The notes under the pieces: generated by a model | The model's database searches: none | Told to the model about the DNA's origin: nothing | What the model saw: only the letters and a program-made list of their open reading frames with translations | DNA from: Echinometra lucunter | Taxonomy: Eukaryota > Echinodermata > Echinoidea > Camarodonta > Echinometridae | Assembly (NCBI GenBank): GCA_029962745.1 | Contig: CM057167.1 | Span: forward strand, 20,882,679-20,946,678 | DNA length: 64,000 nucleotides | Direction of reading: 5' to 3' | Translations under genes and position numbers: made by a program | Shown here: in pieces, positions 37,069 to 50,524 of the stretch | How positions within the stretch are numbered: position 1 is the first letter of the stretch | How the letters are laid out: each line of letters starts with the position of its first letter

Positions 37069-38802
37069 AATATGGTATGTTTGCCAGTGGTATGTGGAGT
37101 TCTTTTGAAATACATCTTTCTTCTAGGTTCCTAAGCCACAAAGGAATGTCGACCATGCACTCTTTCTTAATGGTTACCACACTTATTTTGTATCCTAAAA
37201 GATGTCATCATCATAATACCTCTAATTTTACATACGTCACCGAATTTCTCGTTCGAAGGAACGTATTATTATATGAAACATATATCGAAAAGGGAGGAAT
37301 GTTGCCAATTAATGTCGGGCCTTATAAATGGGAGGAACATGAATGACGTCACAATGACAGGGTGTCCAGATGATGACGTCAAATTGATACTCCCCTAACC
37401 AATCTCATCAAACTGCGATTTTGAATTGTTTCGTGATGTAGGAGTATTGCGTGATGCACTTTGATCAGGAAATTGAAACACTTACAAGCCTTTTTTAAAT
37501 CACGAAGGAGAAAGTTAGGAGGAATTACATTATATTCACGTGCGTCACAATAATTTAATTTTTCATCCAGCGAAAATTGTCACCTGATTTGTATCATGAA
37601 AATGTGTAATTTCCCTATATTGGTACTTTCATTTTCCTTCCTTTTTTCCATATTCTGCCGCCCCATGCCCCCCCCCCCCCGTACGTCAGTGTTAAATGGT
37701 CATGAAAAAAATAATAAATGTAAGAAGATCTGACTTTACACAGTTATTATGTTCACCCCAATCCATAAAACCACTAAGCCGAAAAACAGCCCTGCTACCC
37801 CCCCCCCCCCACCCCTTCCGAAAGATAATCTATAAATAAATGCAGTGGCTGCAGGCACATACATAAATTATCAATCATGGCAGTTTATCTGAATGGGGTT
37901 ACTTTTAATTATGAGGTCATAATATTCAATATGCTATAGAGTCTGCTATAACTCCCTCACATGATCAAGTTTCCACATCACTTCGAACAATGAATCACAT
38001 GATCTAACTGATAGTGTCTGTTGTCAACCAATATGATGACACCAGTTATTCAAGTTTTTCATTTACTATAATAAATTCTAACTGGCATATGAAAACGGAC
38101 TCATGCCAAGTATAATAGATGACTTTTTTTCCACACTCATAATATGTCATAAAGACTTTCAATACCTGGGGTGATTTCTGTACCTATTATATCATATATA
38201 TTATATAAAAATAAGATTTTGAATGTTATGTAATATGCAATTTTTTATGGGGTTTTTTGCACATGACATGTGATGCTCAAAAAGAATTGATATAGGTATT
38301 CATTTTGTTTTGTTTGTTTGTTTTTTCCAATTTGTGATCGTGGTTTTTTTTTTTCTTCTTCTTCTTCTTTTTCTTCTTCTTCAAACAATATTGTTGTCTC
38401 GAAAACATCGAAAAATGACCAGAGTGGGGAAGGATGGTATAGTCACAAGACAGTCCCAAACTTAGATCTTTATTCATTCTGATGATTAGATCAAGGACCC
38501 TGATTAGACCAACTTGTAAACAAGCTGAGTCAGACCAAAACTTCTATAGTCTCAGTAAATAGGCCTCTACTTTTGAAATGAGGCTGAATAACCAGAAACC
38601 GTTGCTTGGACCTTAGGTACAATAGAAATAAGTATTTTCGTGCTGAACAATAGTTATTATTCAAACACGTAAACAGCAATGGTCAACTGACCTCGACCCG
38701 ATGGTACTGAACTGGTCAATAAAGTACGATGACTGGAAGCAATTGTATAGTGTGGTCACTAGTAAACAAAACGATAGAAGGGAAAACCCCTTTCGTTGTC
38801 AA

Positions 38803-39225
38803 TTAAAGCCCACCGCACACGATACGATCTGTCGGCGATCCGATTCTGGAAAGATTAGTTATAGCATTTGATATGAACATTCAAACATGTGAAATCTTAA
38901 TGATCAAAGTTTCGAATAGTCGAGTGAATACAAAAATCGAAATTACGGGCTATTGCGAGCCTCCCTGTAGGAATAAAAGCGAACTCAATTCCGAATCGTA
39001 GTGACGTCATTGCAATCTTGCGATCGGCTACGATTTGAAGCCGATTTGGCCTTTACTCCGACCCAAGGCTTGCAGTCAACCAAAATTTCGATTTTAGTAT
39101 TCCTATCATTATTCTGAACTTCAAATAAGATAATTTTATGTATCTAAACTTTCATATTTAATGCTAAATGCCATTTGTTCGAAAATCGGGTCGCATTCGG
39201 ATCGTATAGTGTGCGGCGGGCTTAA
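38803..39225. mobile_element. TTAA-bounded MITE, GCCCRCCGCACACGATACGAT family
   Basis: The ends are TTAAAGCCCACCGCACACGA and the inverse TGTGCGGCGGGCTTAA, 423 bp. The interior has repeated CGATCCGATT/AATCGT words. TTAA is intact on both sides. Confidence 0.7.
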
Positions 39226-39462
39226 CATGTGAATAGCAAAAATGGCATACGTGGACCCATATGACTATAGGCATGATAGGAGCCGCAGGTTCCTCCATGC
39301 CGATCCATCATTAAAATCATTTTTAGATTTATCCCCTTTGAGGGAAATCTTATAATGAGAAAGAATAAATGAGGAATTTAATGTGATTTTGTGAAGACAC
39401 CCTCTTTCCCGCAAAGCGAGGGGGGGGGGGTTTAAAATTAGAAACAAACAAAACAATATATA

Positions 39463-39463
<1 letters not shown>

Positions 39464-39510
<47 letters not shown>
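39464..39510. repeat. (TA)n microsatellite
   Basis: TA run with a TGTGTG lead. It produces the Ile/Tyr run inside a spurious 200-codon minus-strand ORF. Confidence 0.95.
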
Positions 39511-39512
<2 letters not shown>

Positions 39513-40118
39513 CGGACAAATACCGGATCCGCCTCATATTATAAATATCACTATGCGAATTAGTAAAGGGATCTAATAACTTTATGGAGGCTTGATTTAA
39601 TAAATTTCTGAATTTTAATGTCTGCGTTGCATACGGATATTCAGAAACCAGGATATATAAACAACCATGCAGGAATATAAAGTTTTTGAAATATAAGATG
39701 TTATTCTCAAGATATCTATCACAGAATACCGCCATTTTCAAAACACTCCTGGGTATGCTTTTGAATAACACTGATCTGTCTATGAGTGAAACGGTTTGGC
39801 ATTTCCGGTCGGTCACTTGTATACTTTTACTTTTTGTGTAGCACATACTGATGCGTTTGAAGTGCAATTTTCAGGGCTTCATTTTTACACAATATTTTGT
39901 GTAAAATTTTACACAGTGCCATTTACACTGATAGCGTGTATGCAGCTCCGATTTTCAAAAGTTGCTCAACGGCTTTTATTTTAACAGAAGAAGGGAGAAA
40001 AGAAGGAATGTTTTACAGAATATTCTCATGGAGGATATTTTTTTGCTTTTAGATAAAAATTATGTTACTTCTCTCTTCCTCTCTCCCCTCGCTTTCTTTC
40101 TATCTCTCTCCATCTCGC

Positions 40119-40159
<41 letters not shown>

Positions 40160-41516
40160 GACTTACAAGACTAGTGATCTCATAAGTAAAGGAAGAAAGA
40201 ATTGAGAAGGAAATATGAAAAAGGAAGGGAAAAAATCAGAGGGGATATATATATTTTAAATTATGAGTTTATTTTCCCTCATCAGCTCTCCTCCCAAACT
40301 GCCTAAAAGGAAAAAGGTGGGGTTATTCGCAAAATCTGGAAAGCAGACCAATTGAGTGACTGTGAGAACGTGGAAGAAGAAGAAGATGATGATGATGATT
40401 ATGATGATCCTAAAGAAAAGAGGTAGAGGAGGAGAAGGAGGAGAAAGACTTTTAAAAATAGCTATGAACTTGACCTAGTTTTGAAATACAACTTTAGACT
40501 CCATGTCTAAAAACCATGCAAATATTCACTTTGTGGGTTTTCTTTCTTACAAAGAGGTCGCCCGAATTGATACCTTTTTATTTATTTTTCCACGCCTGAT
40601 CTACTGATACTATATCCACAGTTTTCTAGGGCCCTGGCTTTCTAAAGATACTATTTGTCCTCAGCACTTGTTCATACATATATGACTTTAAGGGTGGTCC
40701 AGTTGGTGACTTTTTTAGGACCTTGTCCGTTACGGTTTGATTTGAAGAAGAAAGAAAAAAGAACCCCCCAAGTGTAACAAATCATACTCAAAGTAAACAC
40801 CACCTACCTTGTATAATTTATATACACTTGACTATAATTATTATTGTTGAATGGATGTTTGAATTCAGATTACGCATATCAGCAGGGGGCATGGAGGACG
40901 AACAATCTTTTGTTGACCATGATAGAGGCTGATTGTGAATTGAATAGCAATAGCAGCGCACCCACTAGTTTGCTTTTCCATTCTAATGTGTGCTTTATAT
41001 GTTTTGGCATATCAAGTAGTCTTTTTTTAATCTGATGTAGATAGGATATATTCACTACCATTTTTCTTTGGTGAGAATATTAATTTTATTTTTTTATTTG
41101 GTGAGGGTATAGAACTTAATTTCCATTCTTGTGTTAATACAACAACGTCCTCACTGTATGAATCTCTTGATGATTTATTTTGATGAAAAAATATTTCGAT
41201 TTAAATCAATAATTTGTTTATGTGTACAGTGTATTTTATATACTTATCAAGAAAAAAAATGAATACGTACATATATTTTCTCATATTTTCTGTAATGATA
41301 CCTGTGTAATGCCATTGTTTTTTCTTTCTGTTGGAAATGAAATAAATAAGAATTGAAATTGAAACTGAAATGAAATCAAATGATTGTTGCCATCTTCTTG
41401 GTAATGAAGAAGAGTATGCACAAACTCAAACATGATCTCGGTAAGTCATATACGATATAAGGTATCGAAATTGCCCATTTGATTTCTCGAAGGGCTTTAC
41501 ATTCGTATTATTATCA

Positions 41517-41611
41517 TCACCACCACCACTGCTGTCGCCGCCGCATCACCACCACCACCACCACCACCACCACCACCACCACCACCACCTCCATCATCAT
41601 CATCATCATCG
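41517..41611. repeat. (CAC/CAT)n microsatellite
   Basis: Imperfect CAC then CAT trinucleotide tract. The poly-Thr, poly-Gly and poly-Asp frames over it are artefacts. Confidence 0.95.
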
Positions 41612-42599
41612 TCATGTTTGTAGTAGCCATTCTTCTGAACATTATCATTCATTATACTTTTGAGTGAAAGGATGGCCATCTAAACGTTAAAATGCGATGT
41701 TCGATTAAAAAGAAAAAAAAAAAAAAAAGAAAAAAATCGGTGCCTGTCATGCCTGTGGCGTGATTTTCTGAAGTAAATAATTAATTAACAGGAAATGCAG
41801 ATGACGTCAATGCAATGCATTAAAAGGAAACAAACACTTCGTGATTTATTTTTACACTTTGCGTTAAATATTAATGATTAACACCTCCACTGCGTCATTA
41901 GTTGAGCCTCGTTATTAGCAATTAAGTCCGATTATATCAAGGTATTTCGTTATAATTGTGCATCTTTGAGCGCTTGCTGAACGGCCAGGGTTATTTGTGT
42001 TAGTAACGGATCCATGGCTGTCCGAGGAAATTGGTGAGGGCATGGCAACAATGCCGAAAAATTCTCGACAAGGAAAACGAAGAAATGTCTTTTTGTGTAC
42101 AGGCAATGGCACATGTGACTTAAAGGGGGTGAGGGAGGCTCGGGCCAGTGAATATCACTGCTTTTTAAATTTTTTGACTTGTGAAACGTGCTGTACTCTT
42201 TCTGCATCGAGTGGTAGATTGGCAGGGGGTGCAACAGGTCCGTGCCCCACTTGAGATCACAGAGAGAGAGAGAGAGAGAGAGAGTCCCCGTTCCTTTTTT
42301 TTAGTTGCCCCTTCCTCTTTTACGAAAGATTCCATTTTCCATTGTCCCTGGATCACACACAGAGAGAGAAAAAAAAAGCCCCCGTTCCTGTTTTAAGTTA
42401 CCCCTTCCTCTTTTACGAAAGATTCCATTGTCCCTGGATCAGTTCAAGGTATAAGTTATATTCAATAGCCCGCAACTAATTACAACATTCCGGGGAAAAA
42501 AACATATTCAAGGCCCTGATGCACGACCACTAGTATCATGCCTATTTAATTCTAAAGGCATGGAGGGGGGGGGGGGGTGTTTAATATAGTGATGGAAAT

Positions 42600-43640
42600 G
42601 AAGAGCTTATTTCCAGAAGGCGCTAAATCCATTTTCACCGAAACCAAGGTTTTAGCACGACTGCATCTTTGTTCCATAATTATTCACTTCAATATGACTA
42701 ATTTGAATATCAAAACTCTTTTAGCAAAGTAGAAAAAATGGGTTTAAAGATACATTAATTTCTAAAAGGCCCTAAATCCATTTTGCTTAGATCAAGGATT
42801 TTTTTTTTTTCAAACCATTTTCCTTCTTCGAAACATCCAAACTTTTCACAGTTGCAAGTTCCAACATTTAATGAGAATGAAAGAAATCCTACGTGAGTAG
42901 TATTTTTTTCTAGAATGTTATATTTTAATTCGTACGCATTTAACGCCTTCTGAAAACAAACTATGATTTAGCGTCTTCTGGAAATGTTTTTATTTTCTTT
43001 TACCTCAACATTTCAAATCACGCATGAAAAATATAAGAATTCTTTAACCCATTCGTGACAGAGGGTCCACATTATGTGGTTTGGTCTAATAACTTTTGAT
43101 GCAAAGCCCTAAAAATCATATCAAATACATGAGCAGAAAGAGCAAAAAATTCTACACATACTGTGCCCATTTTGGTTGCATCAATATTCATTGTTTGATG
43201 CTGAATTTTTTTAAAAGGAAAATAAGCATTAAAATCCTTAAATTGGCAATGTGATAGAAAGTTTAAAATCACCGTTTTCCCCCTGCAAATTGGCATCTTT
43301 TTGACTTCTAATCATAATTTCTGTCAATTTATATTCATTTCAGATACATGACGTTTTATAAGAAAAATGTAGCAATGAAATAAAAATGTTGGTGTTGCCA
43401 ATTTGAAGAATAAAAGCTGATCAAATCAGGCTTTAAATAATTCCTGTCATGAATGGGTTTAAAAAAATCTTATGCAGGATTTCTTTCATTCTCATGTTAG
43501 AAATGTCCTGTGTTGGGACTTCCAACTGTGAAAAAGTTCTGATGTTTCAAAGAAAGAAGATGAATTAAACAAAAATCCTTGATTTACTCGAAATCACTCA
43601 AAGTGGATTTAGCGCCTTTTAGAAATAAACTGTCCAAATA
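42600..43640. mobile_element. Inverted-repeat element (arms ~150 bp) interrupted by a TTAA MITE
   Basis: The arm near 42750-42895 and its inverse at 43476-43635 share GCxCTAAATCCAxTTT, ATCAAGGATTTTT and GAGAATGAAAGAAATCCT. Weaker arm copies near 42609 and 42960 suggest further internal inverted blocks. The MITE at 43044-43462 sits between the arms. Confidence 0.6.
43044..43462. mobile_element. TTAA-bounded MITE, CCCATTCGTG family, copy 3
   Basis: Same orientation as the copy at 17701. The right TTAA has one extra T. Inserted within the inverted-repeat element at 42600-43640. Confidence 0.85.
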
Positions 43641-43653
43641 GAGTTGAGAGGAA

Positions 43654-43697
<44 letters not shown>

Positions 43698-44416
43698 AAG
43701 AGAGAGGAGGGAGGGGTCAAAAGGGTCAGAGCGCCATCATTGCGCTCGTTAAACTTATATGAATGAACATTGTTTTTTTTTCACCCCTCACATTTTTTTT
43801 TTACCCCTCACAAAAGAACAAATTTGTAATAAAGACTAATTTGTTTTTATGAATTTACCCGTCGAAATACACGACATAAATAATGATGGAAATGCTGGTA
43901 CAGAAAAGATAGCAGAAATAACGTGATCTCAGATTCCAATACTTCTACAACGCCAATTCGAAGCACTGGTCTTCTGCAAGTTGCAGTTTTCAACGTTCAG
44001 TATTTCAAGTTCGAACTGATATATTCCGACATATTAAAATGAAATGAAACATACCTCTAATGCTGCAGTGAATACTTTCTCTTTTAATCCATACTTCGCT
44101 TCCAACATGTATGTGTTGTCTATTATTTCACGATGAAAGAGAGAGAGAGAGAGAAAAAAGAAAAGTATCGTCATTTTTTATCTCGAAAGGCCAAGGGCGA
44201 CTGTTCCCTTTCATCTCTCTCTCATTCTACATCTATTTCCATTTCAACTTCTGAATTTTTCTCTTCCTAACCCCCCCCCCCATTTCCTTTCTTTCTCCCC
44301 TTACACACCGTCTTTACTAAATCATACTTTCCACTTTCTATCCCATCTTTTTCTCACTTACCCGCCTCTCTCTTCCTTTTTCTTTTTCTCTCTCCCTCAT
44401 CTGTTTCTGTCTCTTT

Positions 44417-44815
44417 ACACTAAGAAGAAAAGGTTCAAATTTGCACCCTCTGGGCCCCATTTCATAACAAGTTGTTATGATAGCAACTCTTGCTGGAATG
44501 ACAACTTCCATTACAAAAGCCAATCAGGGAGCAGAATTCTCACTGTTGCCATGGTAGTTACCATTCCAGCAGGAGTTGCTATATAATTTATCATAGCAAC
44601 TTTTTATGAAACAGGGCTCCTTTATCGGTGCAACTTTGCACCCAAAGAAGAAGCAAGCACCTTTGAGGGTGCAGATGGGCATTTCTGGTTGCAAACAAGT
44701 ACAAAAAGGTGCAAATTTGCACCTTTTTCATGTAGGGTGCAAGATTGCATCCCAGAAGGTGCTGCTATTGTTACATTTCTTTTTTTTTTTTTTTTTCTTC
44801 TTTTTTTTTTAGTGT
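44417..44815. mobile_element. ACACT-ended TGCACC element, copy 2, with nested insertion
   Basis: It starts ACACTAAGAAGAAAAGG and ends TTTTTTTTAGTGT. TGCACC units as at 17267-17643 lie on both sides of a foreign element at 44452-44619. Confidence 0.6.
44452..44619. mobile_element. Palindromic MITE, GGGCCCCATTTCATAA ends, nested
   Basis: The left GGGCCCCATTTCATAACAAG and inverted right GAGCCCTGTTTCATAA bound arms with AGTTGCTATGATA and GCAACTC(C/T)TGCTGGAATG-type sequence, 168 bp. It splits the TGCACC element, so it is the younger insertion. Confidence 0.7.
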
Positions 44816-45394
44816 TTATTAATAAATATTCTGGATTTTTATAGCGCTTAATACCTCTCTTAGCGCTTTCCAGAAACATTATTACCCCGGTCATCGGATT
44901 GATCGAGGCTTGCCCGCACACAATGTATGCACCTCCTCTATTCCCTGGGGAGCATTCCAGCCAGGCGCCTTTTGCAGGGCGTTCACGAATCACACGGACT
45001 TTTACATCCTACCGGGCATGCACTAACACTTGGGTGGTGCCGGTAGAGAGTGGCAAATGTAGATCTATGTATAACTTGCCAAATGACATAAGACTTGTGT
45101 AGTGAGTCGAGAAGAAGATCTTTCCCCTCTCCCTCCTTCTCACACACCCTGTTTCTCCCCTTCTCCCTCTGTCCCCTTCTCTTTTTCTATCTTCCCATGC
45201 CCTTTACCTCCTTCTCACAATGCCCTCTGCGTCAACTATACCCTACCTCCCTCTTCTCTTTCCCCATCTCTTATACTTTTTCTTTTCTCCCCTTTTATCT
45301 CTCCCCTCTCTCCCTCCTTCTTACACACCATTTCTCCTTTCCCCCCTTACTTCCCATTCTCTCTCTTCCTCTCTTTATTCCTGTCCCTTCTCCA

Positions 45395-46358
45395 TCTACC
45401 TTCACTGCCCCCTCTCTTTATTCCTGTCCCTTCCCCATCTGTCTCCACTGTCCCCTCTTTATTCCCGTCCCTTCCCCATCTGCCTTCACTGCCCCCCTCT
45501 TTATTCCCGTCCCTTCCCCATCTGCCTCCACTGCCCCCTCTCTTTATTCCTGTCCCTTCCCCATCTGCCTCCACTGCCCCCTCTCTTTATTCCTGTCCCT
45601 TCCCCATCTGCCTCCACTGCCCCCTCTCTTTATTCCTGTCCCTTCCCCATCTGCCTCCACTGCCCCCTCCCTTTATTCCTGTCCCCTCCCCATCTGCCTC
45701 CATGCACTGCCCCCTCTCTTTATTCCTGTCCCTTCCCCATCTGCCTCCACTGCCCCCTCTCTGTATTCCTGTCCCTTCCCCATCTGCCTCCACTGCCCCC
45801 CTCTCTTTAACCCTGTACCTTCTCCATCTGCCTCCACTGCCCCCCCTCTCTTTATTCCTGTCCCTTCCCCATCTGCCTCCACTGCCCCCTCTCTTTATTC
45901 CTGTCCCTTCCCCATCTGCCTCCACTGCCCCCTCTCTTTATTCCTGTCCCTTCCCCATCTGCCTCCACTGCCCCCCTCTCTTTATTCCTGTCCCTTCCCC
46001 ATCTGCCTCCACTGCCCCCTCTCTTTAACCCTGTACCTTCTCCATCTGCCTCCACTGCCCCCCCTCTCTTTATTCCTGTCCCTTCCCCATCTGCCTCCAC
46101 TGCCCCCCTCTCTGTATTCCTGTACCTTCCCCATCTGCCTCCACTGCCCCCTCTCTTTATTCCTGTCCCTTCCCCATCTGCCTCCACTGCCCCCTCTCTT
46201 TAACCCTGTACCTTCTCCATCTGCCTCCACTGCCCCCCTCTCTTTATTCCTGTCCCTTCCCCATCTGCCTCCACTCCCCCCTACCTTTTATGCTGTCCCG
46301 TCTGCCTCCACTGCCCCCTCTTTATTCCTGTCCCTTTCCCATCTGCCTCCACTTCCCC
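45395..46358. repeat. 43-bp C/T-rich minisatellite, about 22 copies
   Basis: The unit contains CTCTCTTTATTCCTGTCCC and TTCCCCATCTGCCTCCACTG, length 43 or occasionally 44 bp. Variant units with AACCCTGTACCTTCTCC recur at about 45808, 46027 and 46203, hinting at higher-order structure. No stop occurs in the repeat, so ORFs of up to 434 codons arise on both strands. The unit length is not a multiple of 3, so these ORFs simply cycle through three frames. Confidence 0.95.
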
Positions 46359-49300
46359 TCTCTCTCTCTTTCTCTCTCCCTCTCAATTCATTTCTCTAAG
46401 TACATGTATATCTAACATCCTCTTGCAAACTTTCCAGAAATCCTTAAATGCAACGCACAGAAAGTTTGTGTAATTGCGTAATTTCACTTCCCCAACCCTA
46501 ATTGAATAACAACTTTCAACATTTAAACTCACAGCATAACCCTTCTGTGCTCCCCCCTCTTTTTTTTTATTTTACAGACACTCAAAACAAGAAATAACAC
46601 ACTAAAATTTCATTTCTATATTTCAACAGAAAACAAATTTTAATCTTGTTCTTTTCTATAGAGTGTTAGCACTGACGCAAACTGTCTAAATCTGAAGGAA
46701 TATTTTGGCAAAGGGACATTACACAGTCTAGGAAGCATCTTAACCATCTTAAGACCACAGTATGAGCAGGGTTTTACATGATGTAATATCAGTCTGAATG
46801 CAACCTTCAAGCTTGAAATACATCTGTATCAGACCTACATAAATAAAACTCTTTTCTGCACCTTTTGAGAGCCAGAAGGACATTAGCAGTGCATGTAATT
46901 ACAGAGTTAACAACCCTCTGGCTCTGAGCAATAAGGTTTTCACCTTGACACAAACGTATTTAGATTTGCAGTGTGAACGGAGTCTTTACATGCGACTCTA
47001 ATGCGATCCTTAGCTCACGGCAGCACAGTGCAAACACCCTCCCACGCATTCCACAACACATGTGAACACAAACCTGACATGTGAAATGGTATATAACTGA
47101 AACAAAATTTTCTCAAAACAGAAGTGTAACATAACTGAAAGTGGTGTTCATATGACAAGGAAACCATCAATATTACACAATAAGAACACATTTGAAATGA
47201 AGGGGGAAACAAACTTGTGCAAACCTTGCTAAGTCTCTTACATGAACATGTTGTGCTGTGCAATTGTATAATAAATAGAAATTACATATCATGTCATACT
47301 TATTTACAATTTAAAGACATAAACCTTAAACTGCTACACGCACAATAGTTACTCAATGATTGCTTAAGAAGTTAGTCAATATTTCAACATATAAAGGCAT
47401 GATCACTTTTATTTACTAATAAGAAGAGATGATGAATTAGTAACTTTTGAAATGTTCATTATAAACAAACCTTCTTTTAAAACATGGAAGGCTTTGTTAC
47501 ATAGGATGTTTAAAAGATGATGTCCCCATATTGATTAGTATTTCAAATCATGTACATACGAGGACGGGTTCCTTTTATGTATTACCTTTCCATCGATCAA
47601 TCACCTCTTAAACATCCATCCATGGCTGTTGGCAATTTACCATCACACTCCTCAAATCATCAATTTTCATCTTTTACATTTACTGATGAAAGGTTGACAG
47701 CTTCTGTCTTCATTTTAGAACACTACTTTCTTCAATAATAAATGCCAACATGAACCAAGCACTTTAAATTCTTCTCTATACAGTCATTACCCTGCCCCCC
47801 CCCCCCACCCTCAACACTGGTCTAATCTCCATTAAAAATGATGGCAATGAAACTTACACTGTAAAAGTCAATCACATTGTTCCAAATCACAATCACACAT
47901 TACCGTATCATTACATCCCACTATTTTAAAGCCCGAACTTCAAATTTTTATGCAGTTTAAAAGATATTAGCAATACCAAATCTTTTCTTTTTCACAGAAT
48001 ATATATATAGAAAATAAATATGCGATAAATTTCCAAGCATGATTCCAATATCGTGAGGTACACTGATCATTTTAAGGCATTTAATAGACAAAAAAGAATA
48101 AAAAATTTTGAAAAATGAATACATGCATGCTTATTGCTAGACTTTATGTACTTTCATGGCCAATTCCAAATATATAATTAACTACATGATATTTTTTTAT
48201 ATTAATCTACAATTTTTTATGAAGTTACAATGATTAAAAACAGTTTTCTTAACCCAGTCACTTACAAAATTGAATGAAACAGAAAGAAACCATCAGCATC
48301 ACTGCAGAGATTACACATACATAATCAATATAAAAAATCTTTACATTTCATCCCACTTTTCCCTCAGGATGAATGCCAGGTAATTTCATTTCAAAGGGAT
48401 GCGTTCATCTGATGAGTTGCCATGGTTACGACTCCTAATCAGTGAATTTCTCATTAGGTACTCGGTGACAGAACCTTGATCATCATCTCATTAGACTTTA
48501 GGTTTTCAATTCCAGCTGAACTCCTTCATCCCAGTTATGTTTTATCCCACTTTTGTTTACAATGAGAGAGAAAGCATCGATGGGGGGAAACCCCGGATCA
48601 TACCGCGTAATTGTCATCATGCCAGATGAAGAGAAACCTTACATCAAGGATATACTCAATTCCTTATTTCAATTTCCATTTTCAATATTGTTTTCGGTTT
48701 ATATTATCTTTCACTCGCAAAGGGGAAACCCCTTCATATCTTTTCCATTAAATCAATACTTTGACATGGATCGATTCTTAAAATATGCTTTATTATATCT
48801 TAGATCGTGAGATCGTGATTTATATCTACATTCTCTTCCTTCCAACGTAACCTGTTTCCATGAAAAACCATACTCCTTTTTAAAAATAGTAGTTATCACA
48901 TACACCTGTATCTCTTCTTTTTACAAGGCAGTGAGCCTAGAAGTTATCTTCACTAAGTCAATATCATTAACATCAGGCCCCTAAAGCTCCGCCATTTTGT
49001 CCAGATCCATAAGAAGGCCGACCTAAGCACCCATCAATATTCATGATCAAAAATGAATAATTCATTTTGTAAGATGCTTCCAACTAGTTAGCATTTGTTT
49101 GTACGCGTTATGAAACATAACACGCATCAGCTTACTGCATGCGCAGTTAATGCACAATAAATGCGCAACAGATGCGCATTAAATCAAAGTGTCACAATGA
49201 AAATGATACGCGCAATAGACATGAATAATGCAACAGTGTTATCGATATCAAGGCGATAACGGGTGCTTATCGGCCCCTTCAAATGATCCAAAAGAGGCGG

Positions 49301-50108
49301 GGCCTAATGCCATTCGCGTAATGATATCCGCGCATGCTGCTTTTCGTCTAATAAGTTTTATTACATGTCTATGATTAACATTATGCAGCACCTTCAAGAA
49401 CTTAAGATCGAATTTTGAAGTAAAAAGCTACATCGATGGATAAAGCTGTATAAAGCGGCTGAGTGCCTGGATACCATATCCAAGGATTAGAGATCGAAAT
49501 GACATGTGTTTTTATGTTTTTGGTGATAAGCTTGGTTGGATAGCTTTTCAAGAAATAATGGCAAATTTCTTCTTTCTTAAATTTACGAGAGAACTCTCTT
49601 TCGCACACTCACATCGTTTAATAATGTTTCTGCACTGATGCCATGATTTTGATCTACTCCCATCCAGTGACAGTCTGAATACTTAAATCTCTGCCTCCAG
49701 GGAGAGAGAGAAAGAGAAAGAGAGAGAGAGAGAGAAGATAACCCTAAAGAATCTGGACCATGAATTTTCTTTCTTTTTTTGTATAAAATGCAAATGGCAA
49801 GATTTTAAGATCAAGTCTTACAAGAAAACTGAAATCCAAAAAATCACATTTAAAAAAAATAATTCTAATTCCACCTCTTGTACATTCTTTTTATGGTAGA
49901 TCTCGCGTCTGATGCTAACACAGCCATCCACTGAATATTCAATGAAGAACAAGGCCTGATATCATCATCTAAATTTGAAAAGCACACTTCACAGTATCTT
50001 TTCTATTCTTCTCCCATTGCAATATGAAAGAAAATGGTTTAATGAAATATTCTAAACCATTTTATCTCGCGGTAGATTATTTGAACCATTAAATTCCAGG
50101 AAAGGACA

Positions 50109-50524
50109 TTAACCCATTCGTGACAGAAGTCCACATTTTGTGGTTTGGTCTAATATCTTTTGATGCAAAGCCCTTAAAATCATACCAAATACATGAGTAG
50201 AAAAAGCAAAAAATTCTACACAAACTGTGCCCATTTTGGTTGCGTCAATATTCGTTGTTTGATGCTGAAATTTTTTTAAAGGAAAATAAGCATTAAAATC
50301 CTGTAATTGGCAATGTGATACAAAGTTTAAAATCACCGTTTTCCCCTGCAAATTGGCAACTTTTTGACTTCTCATCATAATTTCTGTCAATTTATGTTCA
50401 TTTCAGATACATGACATTTAATAAGAAAAATGTAGCAATAACATAAAAATGTTGGTGTTGCCAATTTGAAGAATAAAAGCTGATCAAATTAGGCTTTAAA
50501 TAACTCCTGTTACGAATGGGTTAA
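50109..50524. mobile_element. TTAA-bounded MITE, CCCATTCGTG family, copy 4
   Basis: Intact TTAA on both sides; same orientation as the copy at 17701. Small differences (GACAGAAGTCCAC, CTGTTACGAATGGG) mark its divergence. Confidence 0.85.

Larger units (their letters stand above)
35100..45090. other. Left part of intergenic region
   Basis: No exon model could be supported on either strand. It contains MITEs, microsatellites and LINE-like 3' tails. Unlisted parts are AT-rich and otherwise featureless. Confidence 0.5.

Noticed and set aside
39265..39867. 200-codon minus-strand ORF
   Set aside because: It runs through a TA microsatellite and AT-rich repeat-like DNA, has no domain, and shows no coding bias.
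45095..46399. 434-codon Pro/Leu/Ser-rich plus-strand ORF, with overlapping long ORFs on both strands
   Set aside because: It is the translation of a 43-bp stop-free minisatellite and cycles through three frames; there is no splice or start support.
48960..49300. Possible element bounded by AGGCCCC and GGGGCCT
   Set aside because: The inverted ends are only 7-10 bp and imperfect, with no target duplication visible; too weak to call.
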